Counted from the stretch's first letter, positions 27,546 to 40,366 are shown. The stretch is DNA of 64,000 bases from Amblyomma americanum (GCF_052857255.1 NC_135500.1:104288048-104352047); one strand, 5' to 3'. The notes: generated by a model from the letters alone, not told the origin. Translations and numbers: made by a program.

Positions 27546-28985
27546 ACCGCAACATTTTATTGAAGACTTTAACCCGCCTAAGACATTGGTGCTACTGGCG
27601 TGGGATGTACCGTTATGTTCGCCAGTTCATCCAGTCCTGCCACGCATTGCAGCGCCAAAAAAACGCACCTCGACAGCCCGCCGCTCCTCTGCAGCCGCTG
27701 CTCTGTCAATATCAGCCCTTCGAGCGTTTTGGCATTGACTAAGCACCTCAACCGGCAACCGCTGGAAAATCTTTTCCAGCGATCATCTTACACGCTTAGC
27801 CGAAACGTCGCCTTAACCATCTGCTATAGCCAACGACATTGTTTTCTTCAGCCTAAATCGTGTAAATCTTCGCCACGGTGCTCCCAAAGGATTTCTGAGT
27901 GATCGAGGTCCCGCCTAAGAAATTGTTGAAGCTGTCCTTCAGGAATCTAGATTCGTTCACTGCACCACCTCAGCCTACTATCTGCAGAAAAATGACATGG
28001 TCCAGATTTTAACCCGCACCATCGGCGACGTCCTGCCGTGTATATTGCTTCCGATCACTGAAACTGGGACCGCGTTCTACCTTTCTGCACCTATGCTTAC
28101 AGCTCCACTGCTTAAACTACCGCGAGTTTCTTTCCATAATTTCTCCCCTATGGCACTGAGCCTTATTGCACAATGCACACCATTCTACTGTACCGCCCTG
28201 ATGCTTCTGCATTTACGACTCTTTCCCAAGACGCCACTTCTGCCGACGAATGCCGCCGGCTTTCCCGGCCCTTCAGTTCTCACGCCCAGCAGCAGCAGAA
28301 AAGCACCCGTGATCACTCTGCACTCCTTCCCGCTTACCTTCCAGACTCTGGTCTGGCTGTGGGTGTCTTCCTCAGTCCCGGCCTTTCCTCCAAACTTCTC
28401 AGCAAGTATCAGGGCTCCTACCGCACTCTTAAGCAGACGTCCCCCTTCAATTACCTCATAGAACCCCTCACTCCGCTAACTGATCATCGTCGTTGAGGCC
28501 GCAAAATTGTCCACACGGCCCGCCTCAATCCATACCACGAGACCGCCGTCGTCACATCGCCATAGGCCGCCAAGATAGCGCCTTTTCGACCGGATAAAGT
28601 TGAAAGACGGGTCTTCGATTCCAGAATCGTTAGCGGCTGATAATAATAATTGGTTTTTTGGGGGAAAGGAAAATGGCGCAGTATCTGTCTCTTATATCGT
28701 TGGACACCTGAACCACGCCGTAAGGGAAGGGTAAAGGAGGGAGGAAAGAAGAAAGGAAGAGAGAAGTGCCGTAGTGGAGGGCTCCGGAATAATTTCGACC
28801 ACCTGGGGTCTTTAAAGTGCACTGACATCGCACAGCACACGGGCGCCGTAGAGTTTTTCCTCCATAAAAACGCAGTGGCTGGCGCCTAGATTAAGACGAC
28901 GACAAGCGCTCAACTTTCTGATGCACGTGCGTGCTCTGTACTTATCGCTGCTGCTGGACTGAATCTGAACTGCACTAGTAGTCGT
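27546..28985 (+). pseudogene. Gypsy-A integrase and LTR part
   Basis: The zinc-binding N-terminus appears as RHWCYWRGMYRYVRQFIQSC and HALQRQKNAP, where the expected CxxC is damaged (Cys to Leu). It continues to FERFGID and a stop at about 27740. The core is badly degraded. The C-terminal domain is readable at 28173-28496 (SSKLLSKYQGSYRTLKQTSP, NYLIEPLTP) and continues KIVHTARLNPYHE past a stop. LTR-like sequence follows from about 28560 and resumes at 28882-28985 after a SINE. This is the right-hand part of the gypsy whose RT lies in the duplicated units. Confidence 0.82.
28640..28873 (-). mobile_element. 5'-truncated SINE inside gypsy LTR
   Basis: Minus-strand SINE body (on + strand: TAATAATAATAATTGG tail complement, GCACTGACATCGCACAGCAC, CCATAAAAACGC). 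The tRNA-like head is missing. Duplication AGCGGCTG (28632-28639) and AGTGGCTG (28874-28881) has one mismatch. The uninterrupted LTR sequence is seen in the inverted gypsy end near 7850 (CAGCAGCTGGCGG), confirming both edges. Confidence 0.9.
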
Positions 28986-29342
28986 TTACGACGCAGTGCC
29001 TTGGAAGACGTCTCGCATTACAAAACTAATATTCGCGGTTTGATCTATGTGGTGGTTGTGACAGAGAGATGTGAACTGCTTACACTAGCGGGGGCAACGT
29101 CGTGGCAAAAGCGCGGTGCTAGAGCAATACGCTTTGCAGATGACAAGAGTGCTGCAAAACGTGACACTCAGGCATAGACTGCCGGCGTGCATTGAAAAAA
29201 TTGGCATTTTCGATGAAAATTTGAAGACGCACATAATTGGCTCCCTGAGTCACTGGACACATCATTCGCGCTTTGAGGTACTTGCTTGTGGCATCCACCT
29301 TAAAAGTCGCTGCTTTCGTATAATCTCGCTTGCTTAACAATT
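28986..29342. other. No gene recognised
   Basis: Short frames on both strands with no recognised family. It may contain the end of the gypsy LTR, but the boundary is not visible. Confidence 0.4.
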
Positions 29343-30160
<818 letters not shown>

Positions 30161-30957
30161 CCGGTCATTTTCTTTTAAATATTTATGGTTCGGCTCAGTT
30201 ACTGCGACAGCGGCGACGTGGCACTACGGGCCTTGCGAAATGCAAAACATCGTGTTTCATATTTTATCTCTCACTTGTTAAGAGGCATTGCACTGGGATT
30301 CCATGTGTTTTCACAGCGGAGGTCGACAGTCTTTTGCTCCCTTTTGCCCCCAGCTGTTTGAAACAAAAGAAGGCGAAATTACCGTTGTTTTTTGCTGATC
30401 TCTTTATACCTCCGAGAAAGAGGACTGTTTGGCCCACATGAGGAGCCACCAAAGAGAACCAAGACAAGTCTATTATGAACTTTTTATTCGAAAGAGATTC
30501 TACCCCTGTTTGCCAAAGACGCAGTACTCTTTAACGCCGGAGTGTATGACTTATTGAGCCGCCCACCAGTGTCGTTAGCCTAGCTGATTCCCTTTAAGGG
30601 CGCTCCTGTTGATCACATAGAGAAGTCGCCAGCATGGCGGTACTTTTCCACCATGCACTGTTCGCGTGGTTTAGATGTCCGACCTATTAGCATAGAGCGG
30701 CCCGAAATCTCGCGTTCCTCATTACGTCGTGTCGTGTGTGGCGTATTAGGAGCAGTCGCAATACTAATGTAGCGCCAGCAACAACACAGGGCGCTCACCT
30801 TTCCAATGAGCGGTGACTACAGTTGCGCTATAAAAACATTAGGCTACTTGTTCAGTTGAGGGGGTGCAAATATGAAACGCAGTATTGGAAAGGCGTCCCG
30901 AAAATATGAAACTACTCTCCCTTGGGGACGTTGCCTTCTGGTGAAGCGCATTCTTCC
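30161..30957. other. No gene recognised
   Basis: About 800 bp with only short frames and no repeat family I can name. Confidence 0.45.
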
Positions 30958-31234
30958 GCTAACCGCTCCGGCGGCTCAGTGGTGAGAGCGTTCGGCTACT
31001 GAGCCGGAGTGTCCGGGTTCCAGCACGACCACAGCGGCCGTGTTTCGGTGGAGGCGAAGCGCAAAAGGTGCCCGTGTGCACTTTGATGTTAGTAAATGTT
31101 AAAGGTCCCCAGGCGGTCGAAATTATTCCAAAGCCAACGACTATGACACCTCTTTCTCACTTTTTTTCACTACCTCCTTTACTCGTTTCATCACGGCGCG
31201 ATTAGGGTGTCCACTGAGCAGTCAGACAGTTACA
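30958..31234 (+). mobile_element. Diverged SINE, head present
   Basis: tRNA-like head (GGCGGCTCAGTGGTGAGAGC, then a damaged B box GGGTTCCAGCACG) and a body with GTGGAGGCGAAGCGC, AGGTCCCCAGGCGGTCGAAA and CACGGCGCGATTAGGGTGTC. Considerably more diverged than the copy at 4355. No clear duplication. Confidence 0.8.
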
Positions 31235-31332
31235 GTGGATTTTTCGTTCGTTCAAACCGCACAGACCAAAAATTGTTTTAATTCTTCCTGACTTCTTGAG
31301 TGGTAGTGGTAATTAGAACCAAGTTTTCCATT

Positions 31333-31925
31333 AAAGGTGCACAAAAGGGGAATCTGAACTCGTCTTTTTACCGCGGGAACTCGATCTACACGCTTCGAGC
31401 ATTATTTAAAACTTCAAATTATTGTCTTCTTTGGCCGATTTGCTTAATTTAAATCGGATTAACTGTCCCGGCTCCCGCCTTTTTTGAGCTCAACACTGAA
31501 GGTAGGAGGAGTCAACCAACGCGTGGGGTGCCTTTCAGCTAGTCCCGTGGCGGCTTCGCGTTCGCATTTATATAGTTTTTTAAGTTTCTGTGAAGAAAAA
31601 AATTTGAGTCCTGGACAACATAACCGAAAATTAGGCCCACGGAAGCAAACATACGCGTGGACTCTTTGATTTACCTATCCCTCCGCCTGTAGCAGGGCGG
31701 CAAGCGGCCACAGGATTCGCTTAAATGCATACCCCGCGTTTGTTTACTCCCCCTACCGTCAGCATTGAGTTAAAAAAAAGTCGGGAGCCGGGACGTTTAA
31801 TTCGAATTCAGTTATGGAAATCGGCCGCAGTGGACAACAATTCAAAGATTCTAAAAATTCTGAGAACGTGTAGATCGAGTTTCCGCGGTAAAAAAAGAGG
31901 AGTTCAGATTCCTCTTTAGTGCACC
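31333..31925. repeat. Foldback element with ~200-bp inverted arms
   Basis: Left arm about 31333-31550, right arm about 31712-31925, central spacer ~160 bp. Shared blocks in inverted orientation include GGAATCTGAACTC, TTTTTACCGCGG, CTCGATCTACACG, CCCGGCTCCCG and a TAGGRGGAGT block. No transposase coding. The arms are diverged by substitutions and small gaps, so the event is old. Confidence 0.82.
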
Positions 31926-31948
31926 TATAATGCTCGTCGAAACACAAA

Positions 31949-32210
31949 TTGGTTTTTCAGGAAAGAAAATAGCACGATAAATAGCTCACTTCTCGCCGTG
32001 CAGGGATGTAAGAAGGAGGGACAACGAGGAAAGAGGTGCCGTATTATTTCGACCATCTAAGCAAATTTAACCCGCAATGACATTGCAGAGCAAAGTGCAA
32101 CATTTTGCATTTCACCTCCAACGAAACGCGGCCGCCGCGACTGGTTTGGAACCCGGGTACTACCGCTCAGTTTAAGAGCGCCATAAGCACTGAGCCAAAG
32201 AGAAGGCGCT
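31949..32210 (-). mobile_element. Diverged SINE, head present
   Basis: On the minus strand: head with TTTGGCTCAGTGCTTATGGC and B-box-like GGGTTCCAAACC, body with GCGTTTCGTTGGAGGTGAAA and TGGTCGAAATAATACGGCAC. It faces the SINE at 30958 across the foldback element. Confidence 0.8.
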
Positions 32211-32820
32211 TGATCGCACACAGCACAAATCTACAGCGCGGAATGTTCAGAGGTGCGCAGTACTTTTTCTAGACCCGCCACAACGGCCCCAATGTGGGCA
32301 CTGTTGCATTTCGCCAGTTAGCTAACACATTACGAACATGGTGGGCACCCCAGGAGGCCACATTGTTTCACGTCTCTTTTAGGTTTTCGTAACCATTCAC
32401 CAACAGGAAATGACAAAGCAAACATTGAAAAGTTACACCTTTGTTTATACTTGTATTTCACATTTCCCTGACCAACTGGCGCACGTCACCAGATCACTGT
32501 TTGGGCCTTGCCTACTCAGGTGGCACAGGTTGAACACATAAAGCACAAAGCCGGGACGCTGCCAGGAAATGCGCTCTCTAGTAGAACATGCTTATTTCTG
32601 AGAACACATTAATCGACAACGAAGTGTACGTTTGCTGCAATAAAGCTGCTGTGCATGTGCGCTTAGCACTGCATAGCTGTTGCTCTGTTCGCGCGCATGC
32701 CGACGTCAGCACTAGCAGTGCACGCTCTGCACTCACGCGGAGTCTACAAGCTGTCACTTACACTTAAGTTCCTGCTTACTAAAAGTGGACATTTAAAATT
32801 GTTCCAGGGCGACAGCCGTT
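32211..32820. other. No gene recognised
   Basis: About 600 bp without recognisable coding or repeat structure. Confidence 0.45.
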
Positions 32821-33000
32821 ATCAGCGAAGAAACGCAGAGTACGTGGGTCGTAGTAGAGGAATCGTAATTTTTTTGACCAACTGCGTTGCATTAACCTGC
32901 ACTGACATCACACAACAGAAGCGCTTCTTTCGGATTTCGCCTTCATTGTAACTTGTCCGCCATGGTCCGCAGGTTAATGTGCCAGCGTTAAAGTAGTTTG
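32821..33000 (-). mobile_element. SINE body fragment, strongly diverged
   Basis: Minus strand reads GAAGGCGAAATCCGAAAG, GTGTGATGTCAGTGCAGG, TTGGTCAAAAAAATTACG and CTACTACGACCCACG, the body of the same SINE family without its tRNA-like head. Confidence 0.6.
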
Positions 33001-33039
33001 CAAGAACTACTTGCGGGGGCAGTTGATGCCTGGCTCTTA

Positions 33040-34790
33040 TCAAAAACTGGTTGCGCACACAGAAATGACGAACAGAGGAATACGGTGAAGACGGGGAGAA
33101 CACAAACTATCAATGGTTTCTATACTGATTATAAAGACCGCCTGCACACTTTCCTCCCAAAAAAGGGGATAGAGGGCAAATCAAGCCTCCTCAAAAATCA
33201 ACAGAATCCGCGCAGAACGTTTTTTCCGCCTCACACAGGGTAACAAAAATCTCTCCAATGGTGTCCTCGCCTTTTAAGTTTATGCAGTATGCTTCTAAAA
33301 GCTCACGGGCTACTTTATCTTTAGCCTTACCTAGAATCAGCGTTTTGAGCTGTTCCTAACCACCTTTGCAGGAAATTCAATCAGCGGGCAAATTCGCTCG
33401 TTCATTCCGAATTGACAGCACATGCCCCCTGCGTTTTCATTCTCGCAGCGACCTGCCGGGCTAACATACACGCGCCCACCTCTGAGCGGGGCTTGAAATA
33501 CCACGCCCGTAGAATTCCGGAATATTTTATGCGGTATCGGCTTCGTAAACGTCCATGGCTGCTGATTCTAGGGCATAAAGCGGCGTGGCACTGAAAAAAC
33601 GATCGGTACACCGTGCGTGGTCATCGCTTTTTTTTTCATGCTATGGGCAACCTTGTCCATACACGGCACAACCATGCTCTTCTTTCCGATCATGGGCTCA
33701 TTGCTATTAGCGCGTTTGCATTTCTTTATCTTCTGAAAATGTTTAAAAAGGTGTTAAAAAGCTGAAATAACGTCACAATGCAAGCCAGCTAAGAGCAGCC
33801 TGTTAATCCAATTATAGAAGCTGGTGCGCGTTGTATGCGGGCATGACTTCCTAAGTCCTGATGCTAGGCAAGTGCTCACAATAGCTGCCTTAATTATCTT
33901 CAAGTGCTCAAAACCATATAGGAGAAGTTCTTTCTGTGCCCGTGGAGCATAGATTTAGGAGATATGATGCAGTCCAAACTGTAATTTAGTATCTAAATCT
34001 GCAACGAACTGTTAGTTCGAAGCTCGTGCAAGAACTTCAAACGGTTCTCATATTACATAATAAATGTAAAAATACGTTTACTGACTTATGTGGGTCAATT
34101 TTTTCGCATTGATAAAACCACGAAACAATCGCCGACTTATCTAATAGCGTTTGGTAACCATAGTAAGTAAATCCGTGATGAGGAGGGCGTTCAATAGCAG
34201 CTAAGAATATATTATAAGAGGTCGGGGCGACGCAGGAGTCAATCCGGATGCCTCGTCGTTGAAAATAAAGGTCGCCGTTAAAACAGATAAAATTGTCGGG
34301 TAAATAAAATTGAAGCAAAAATATGAAGCTGTCTGCTGGCACAAGGGCTGAGTTTTGTAACCCTATTTCGCCATTCCTTTCAATGCAGTCTCTGACAGCT
34401 ACGAACAATTCATTATGAGGCATTGGCTACAAAATTCCTCCACATCAACAGAAAAATCGCAGCCAATATGAGGATTAGAATTCAAAAAACGCACAAAATC
34501 ATCACAGTGTTTTGCGTCGAATCTGACGTCAACCTCTAAATCTCTCATATTTCTGCAGATAATGGCTTAATATGAGCTGTCAGAAACGCTTTTCGCTGAA
34601 AACTGTTCTGAGCGGCACGGAGTCCTTGTGAGTTATCGCTGTGAAGAAAACCGACAGCGCTTTCTTCCTGCAATGCGTTATTGAACTTTCAAGTCTAGAC
34701 AATTCAAGATTCCTGCGCAGTGCTGCAGCCCTGCTCTTGACTCTTGCGCACTGGTGGTTACACGCCAAAAGTTCTTAGCAATCGTGTGAC
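33040..34790 (-). pseudogene. Penelope-like retroelement remnant, RT plus GIY-YIG
   Basis: Read on the minus strand from 34770: VFFTAITHKDSVPLRTVFSE, a part of RT around AKHCDDFVRFLNSNPHIGCD, then LPHNELFVAVRDCIERNGEI, SFIFLLQFYLPDNFICFNG and GIRIDSCVAP (34037-34423). The linker has MVVPCMDKVAHSMKKKA and GVPIVFSVPRR (about 33560-33720). The GIY-YIG part is degraded: GRVYVSPAGRC at about 33450 and ARELLEAYCINLKGEDTIGE at about 33290. A 3' UTR-like end lies near 33040-33200. Penelope-like enzymes couple an RT related to telomerase with a GIY-YIG nuclease. I do not see an intact RT catalytic motif. Confidence 0.82.
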
Positions 34791-35159
34791 TCGCGTTTTC
34801 GCTCAATTCTTTTTCGCATCAGACAAGGAATGAGCCTGCAGCAACCGCATACTGTTTTGCTTGAAGAACAAAACGACATTCCTGGTCGTGTCGTTGGTGT
34901 GCGGGGTGGACGTCGTGTTAACCGTTTTTATAACAGCTACTAAACCTTTTAGGTGGTGGCTTCCACGAAACACGCCTGTTAAACGGTAGTAGATCGTGAA
35001 GAGGTACAGAAGGCTCGTAACGGTACTTTGGACCCTTCCTTAGTATGCCTGAAACTTCTTCAGATAATATATTACTTCATAGAACTACAAAGCCTCATGA
35101 TCAACTCTTGCTCGTTTTTCTGGCAAAGGGGAGTGCTTTGTGAAGGCACTGAGTCCACC
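34791..35159. other. No gene recognised
   Basis: Short frames only. It could include the 5' end of the Penelope-like element, but no motif shows it. Confidence 0.4.
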
Positions 35160-35765
35160 CGAAATTCAGTCATCGGGGCTACAAATCGTCTGGCAGAGCG
35201 TAGCTTTATTTCAGTTAACTATGCTGGGCCGAAGGCATAGCAAAGCGTTCCCAAATATTTTGGAGCCTGGCCAATTGGCGCCAAAGTTCCGACCATATGC
35301 ACCTGCGTATGCAGTTCAAAAGGCGAACTCGTGGTTTGAGGATGGCGAACATTGCAGCTACTTTTACGGGTGTGAGTTCCTTTCGCAGGCAGAAGGCGAA
35401 GTACCTTGGTAGGCATGTTGAGCTGATGATGATGCCAACTCAGGCGTTGAATGAATACACCGGAATACACCAAAATTCAATCATCTGAGCTGCAGATCTT
35501 CTGGCAGAGGTTAGCTTTATTTCAGCTAACCAGGCTGGGTTGATAGGCAAAGCAGGGCAGCCGCAAAATATTTTGGAGCCTGGCCACTTTGCGCCAATTG
35601 TCGGATCATATGCACTTGCGTATGCACTTGAAAGGCTCAGTCATTATTTGAGGATGCCGAACAGCACTTACATTTTCGGGTGTGACTCCTTTTCGCAGGC
35701 AGAAGGTGAGGTACCTTGCCAGACATGTTGAGCTGATGATGAGGTTCACACAGGCGTTGACTTCC
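35160..35765. repeat. Tandem pair of ~312-bp units
   Basis: Unit 1 starts GAAATTCAGTCATC at 35160, unit 2 AAAATTCAATCATC at 35472. Both contain CTTTATTTCAG, AATATTTTGGAGCCTGGCCA, TTTCGCAGGCAGAAGG, CATGTTGAGCTGATGATGA and AGGCGTTGA. Units differ at about a fifth of positions by eye. Parallel frames (NILEPG...SQAEGEVP) exist in both but change outside the most conserved blocks. No protein family recognised. Confidence 0.85.
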
Positions 35766-36540
35766 AAAGGACGAAGATTTGGCTCAACTTATTCTTAACA
35801 ATTACGTTATGGTCGCATACATCGGAGAACTCGGAGTATAGCTGACATCGTTGCCGGTGTGCGCGGACAAGCAGGCTTGGTCGAAAGGGTCGTGACGTCA
35901 CACGTGGAGCCTTGGAAACAACGGCAATTAAAACATTAGAAAACTGGTGGCAAGAATGTCGCAACTTGACTCAAACGCAAAACGTGCATGCAATTATGAA
36001 AAATAAATAAATGAAGCTGGACAAGATAATTGGGGTAACTATTCGGGAATAGAACCCCCCGACACTTGGGCTGCGAGTAAGACACGCTGCTGCTAGATCA
36101 GGCAGGGCCATTCGTGTGACCTGCATAGACCGGGGTAGTGTATGCACGTCGTACGGTCTTTCACATTATATTGAAACATTGTGTCGACGTGGCCAAGAGG
36201 AGTCGCGGATAGGACCCATTAACGCTATCGCTTCGTGCACATAAAGGCGGAGCTTAAGTGCCCACCAAAAGTTTAACGTTCTCTTTATGGTCACAGGAAT
36301 AACACTTTTGTAATGCCGAATTTCATTTCGCGTCCATGGACGCAGCAGCTGAATGTCCATAAAGATGCTGCTACCGCGGGGCGGCCTTCAAATCCCGAAG
36401 AGTTTGACAGCGTTCCCCTTAGCGAAAAAGCCTGCGCTAAAAATGCATTTCGAACACATTGTATTATTATCATATTAATTTTGCGTTTCTTGTGTCTATA
36501 CTTAAATTGCAAAACGAATGCTTTCTATGTATGCCAGGAG
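35766..36540. other. No gene recognised
   Basis: Short overlapping frames on both strands, no recognised family. Confidence 0.45.
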
Positions 36541-36850
36541 TAGTATTTCGAACATTCTTGCAAATGCGTCAAAAATACATTTTCTCTCTGCCTAGTGTAT
36601 TCATTGCACAATAAAAATAGACTGTAAAAAACATTAGAATATACTAAAAATATATATGAAATGCATTATATTAGATTAGAAAAATATTCATTAATTACAA
36701 TAAAAATATACTAAGATCATACAGTTATCACATGAAAAGGGTACTAAAAATGTACAGAGTACACTAAAATATACATTAAATACATTACATTAAAAATCCA
36801 CTAGAGATGTACAATTCATTATTTAGAAATATATTCACTTCGGCTTAATA
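36541..36850. repeat. AT-rich degenerate tandem sequence
   Basis: Many variants of ATACTAAAAATATA and ATACATTA over about 300 bp. Looks like decayed simple repeat. No coding. Confidence 0.6.
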
Positions 36851-37514
36851 AAGGTTTACAAGTCGGATTCACCAAATGGTACTGATGAATGTTATCAACA
36901 GCAAATTTAAAGGCAAAACTGCCTATAAGCATCAGGTGACAGACAATCTCCGAGAAAACGCGCTGCCATCAACAAGTCCATGCCAATGCAAGGTCACGTG
37001 ACGGGACCTGAACGGAAAATACGTCACCACACAGGGAACGCCGACAGAAAGTGACGTTAGCACAGAGGAACTGCTCCGACGAGCGTGGTACTTCGCTTGG
37101 GAGTAAATATAATTATATTTACCCTCCCTCCCTAGAGAGACGCATTATCTTGCCCGGTGAGGCGCGTTTGCGCAAAGAGTGTGGGACCCCAAATTGTCGC
37201 ACAGGCGTCGAAGTGGTCGCGTTTGAATCAGCGCTCCATCTAGAACCAAATTGTTAGTCGTAACTTGCGTCAGGCATCGGGCAGGAGTTGAACTGTCAAC
37301 CAACAAATACATGGGCTTCTATGGGAGCCGGTCGGCCTTGCCAGTCGGGGTCCTTTTCGCTGGCATGTGCGGACCTAGAGATGCGCATGGCGCCATTGCC
37401 GGAATAATACTATCCCGCTGTCCACACGTATTTTAAATAAATGGTAATTGTCTTCCTGCTAGAAGTTACCATAAACGAATGGACGACAGAAGAGGGAGAG
37501 TTTTCACTGTTCTT
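36851..37514. other. No gene; one short palindrome
   Basis: Nothing coding recognised. A perfect 20-bp palindrome GTAAATATAATTATATTTAC lies at 37103-37122, flanked by GGGA on the left and CCTCCC on the right. Confidence 0.5.
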
Positions 37515-38479
37515 GGAAACGCGATTTCGAGCGCTAGGTCGGGTTCGAACCCGACCGCGGCTGCTGCGTTTTCACGGAGGAAAAATGCTAAAGCGCCCGT
37601 GTGCTGTGCGATGTCAGTGCACGTTAAAGATCCCGAAGTGGTACAAATTATTCCGGAGCCCTCCACGACGGCACCTCTTTCTTCCTTTCTTCTTTCACTC
37701 CCTCCTTTATTAATTCCCTTATGGCGCGGTTCATGTGTCCAACGATATGAGACAGATATTGCGCCATTTCCTTTCCCCCCCAAAAAATTATGATTATTAT
37801 TACCACTAGGTTGTTCTACGGGAGCTTGAAGTGTGCTGCAAATATGCTGACGCAGACGATCCATTTGTTAGAACTGAAGTATACTATGCACGAATTAATT
37901 TCGTATTTACGAAAGTACACTTTAAACGCATTGCCAGCATGTCATTTCCGGAAACGCGATTTCGAGCACTAACTGTTCAACGGCAGCTTGAAGCGTGCCG
38001 CAAATACATTTACGAGGATAGCTCATTCGTTACACTTTAAGTATACTTTGGACGAATTAATGTCATATTTGCGAAAGTGCACTTTCAATACACTGCCAAC
38101 ATGCAAAGGCCATTTCCCGAAGCGAGATTTCAAGCAATATATTGTTCTACGGTGGCTAAAAGTGTGCTTCAGTTATGTTTAAAAGGACTGCTCGTTTGTT
38201 AATATTGAAGCGTACTTCAGACGAATTAATTTTATATTTACTAAAAGTACACTTTAATACATTGAAAAGATGCTAATATCGCATACATATTTTTTCACGT
38301 TTCTAGAACGTGCTCGTAACATGCTTTAAGTGTCGTATACTTCAGACGAATTAATTTCATATTTCCGAAAGTACACGTTTAATGTATTGACAAGGCACTA
38401 AAACCGCATTCATATTTTGTCCCGTATTAGAAACGAGCTCTAAGTATGCTTTAGTGACGTATTTTTGGCAAATTATAAG
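37515..38479. repeat. Degenerate ~165-bp satellite, about four and a half units
   Basis: Recurring blocks: GAAACGCGATTTCGAGC (37517, 37952; variant at 38118), TTGAAGYGTGCYGCAAATA (37828, 37989), CGAATTAAT at about 37888, 38051, 38222 and 38347, and GCGAAAGTACACTTTAA-type sequence after each. Spacings between CGAATTAAT blocks are about 163, 171 and 125, so the right-hand units are shortened. The first unit is split by a SINE. The array runs into an AT microsatellite. Confidence 0.8.
37540..37803 (+). mobile_element. 5'-truncated SINE inside satellite unit
   Basis: Begins at the B box (GGGTTCGAACCCGACC), followed by the family body (GTGCTGTGCGATGTCAGTGC) and an AT-rich tail. Putative duplication CTAGGT at 37534-37539 and 37806-37811 (eight bases with one mismatch if extended left). 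The uninterrupted satellite sequence in the next unit (GCGATTTCGAGCACTAACTG) supports both edges. Confidence 0.85.
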
Positions 38480-38600
<121 letters not shown>

Positions 38601-39202
38601 CCAATCACAAAATTTCAGGAACGTATTTACCCCGCAGGGGGGCGCCTGCAGCCTGCAGGCGTCGCGACGGTGTGTGGCGACACCGCGGGTTCCCGAGCAT
38701 CCGCAGGGACATCCCCGCAAGAGGATGATGGTGAACAGTGCATCACCACGGACCCGAGCACCCACGTTTCGCAGTGCGTGGCATCGCCGTGTCCGGGGAA
38801 AAAGGGATCCTGGTGGTTGAGCCGATGCCGAGCGTTTGGACCCTTAAGGCCCCTCGGCGGAGGCAACACATCACTTTGGCCCCAGCTTCCTGTAGACGGC
38901 ACCTTCGGCCTGACCCGACCGGGGGAAATCGGCAGTCGCCTTTTCCTATTCTCCACTTCATCTTTCACTTTCCTACCCCTTTCTCACAACTCTCCTGTCT
39001 CCCACTCACTTCTTGGTTTTTTTCCTTTTTCCTGGCGGCGAGGGTTAACCTTGTGTGGCTGACAAACCTTTGTTACGCCATATTTGGTTATAGTGATGGT
39101 GTACAGCTGGCGCAGACAGGGCTTTTTAAAGGCACCTGTCCCGTCCCATGTAGGGCTCCATGGTGGGTGGCTGCCACCATTGCCGAACAAAGAACACATT
39201 CC

Positions 39203-40366
39203 ATGGCTTCTCATTTTTTTCAACCCGATCTCCCTCGAAAAAGAGAGCGCACCGAGACAGATAAATTCTTCAAAAAAAAAACGCTACAAGCTTCCCTCGA
39301 TTCCACGTTGTTCCCAGCGAACACGAGGAACAAACTGCTAGACAAGTGTCACCATTCATTGTTACCAGGACTTTAACAAGTGCCATAGGAGAAGGGTACA
39401 AGATCAAAAAACTAGCAAACGGACACCTTCTTTTAGAAGTTTTATACAACCACCAACAAGAGAAATTGTCAGAAGTGAAGTCATTCGGAGATATACCGGT
39501 CACAATCAGCACACACCGTTCTTTGAATACTGTTAGGGGAGTTATCTCAGATGATGACCTCAAATATGTAACTGATGAAGAACTTCTGGAAGGTTTGAAG
39601 GAGCAAAACGTGTAGAGGATAAAAATGAGACGAGATAATAAAGAAATCCCCACAAAGCACATTGTCCTGACATTTGCATCTAGTATCCTCCCCGACTCCG
39701 TAGAAATAGGCTACATAAAGCTCCAACTAAGACAGTACATACCAAACCCACGACGCTGCTTCAAATGCCAACGTTACGGCCACAGCTCTCAGAGTTGCCG
39801 GGGCCAACTCACATGTGCTAAATGCTCTTCCCATGAACACGATTCCGAAAACTGTGCAGTTGAACCACACCTATGTGTAAATTGTGAGGGCAGCCATCCT
39901 GCATACTCACGCGCATGGCCAGTTTGGAAACAAGAAAAGGAGATTGTCACAATCAGTCAAAGAAAACATAACATTTAGGGAAGCGCGAAAGAGGGTAGCT
40001 TCAATACACATACCTACTTTCTCCGATGTGGTGCAAAGGGGCACAGCACCACAGCCGCTTTTGGCTCCCACTCAGGCCACACGCAGTGAGCCTGTAGTGG
40101 GGCCACCCGTGCCCAAGGTGGCAGCAGCTAGCGCTGCGCCACCACCCACAAAACAGGACGCGCGGGCCTCCAGTTCCGCGGGCCCCAAGGTCCCTCCCCA
40201 CACGGAGAGGCCGAACATGAAAACAAACGTGCGGCTCGCACGTTCGTCCAGCGTGTCGGAGGATGCGGTGGACACGATGGACACAAGTCAAAGTAGTCCT
40301 AAGGCGTCGACGTCGAAAGGGCGGCGGGGCTCCATAGACCGAAAAAAAAAGAAAAGCCCCGAATAA
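39203..40366 (+). pseudogene. I-type LINE ORF1 (nucleic-acid-binding, three zinc knuckles)
   Basis: The likely start is the ATG at 39203 (MASHFFQPDLPRKRE). The frame shifts near 39350 into the stretch with KIKKLANGHLLLEVL and KSFGDIPVTI, meets a TAG at 39613-39615, continues to the zinc knuckles, and shifts again near 39950 into a Pro/Ala/Ser-rich tail. Knuckles: CFKCQRYGHSSQSC, CAKCSSHEHDSENC and CVNCEGSHPAYSRA, the last missing its final Cys. The protein coats the LINE RNA. Three lesions: two frameshifts and one stop. Confidence 0.88.

Noticed and set aside
37103..37122. 20-bp AT palindrome as an operator or replication origin
   Set aside because: AT-rich palindromes of this size are common by chance. 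No supporting context.
37515..38479. Possible CRISPR-like or regularly spaced array
   Set aside because: Units are contiguous degenerate satellite, not short identical repeats with unique spacers, and the setting is eukaryotic.
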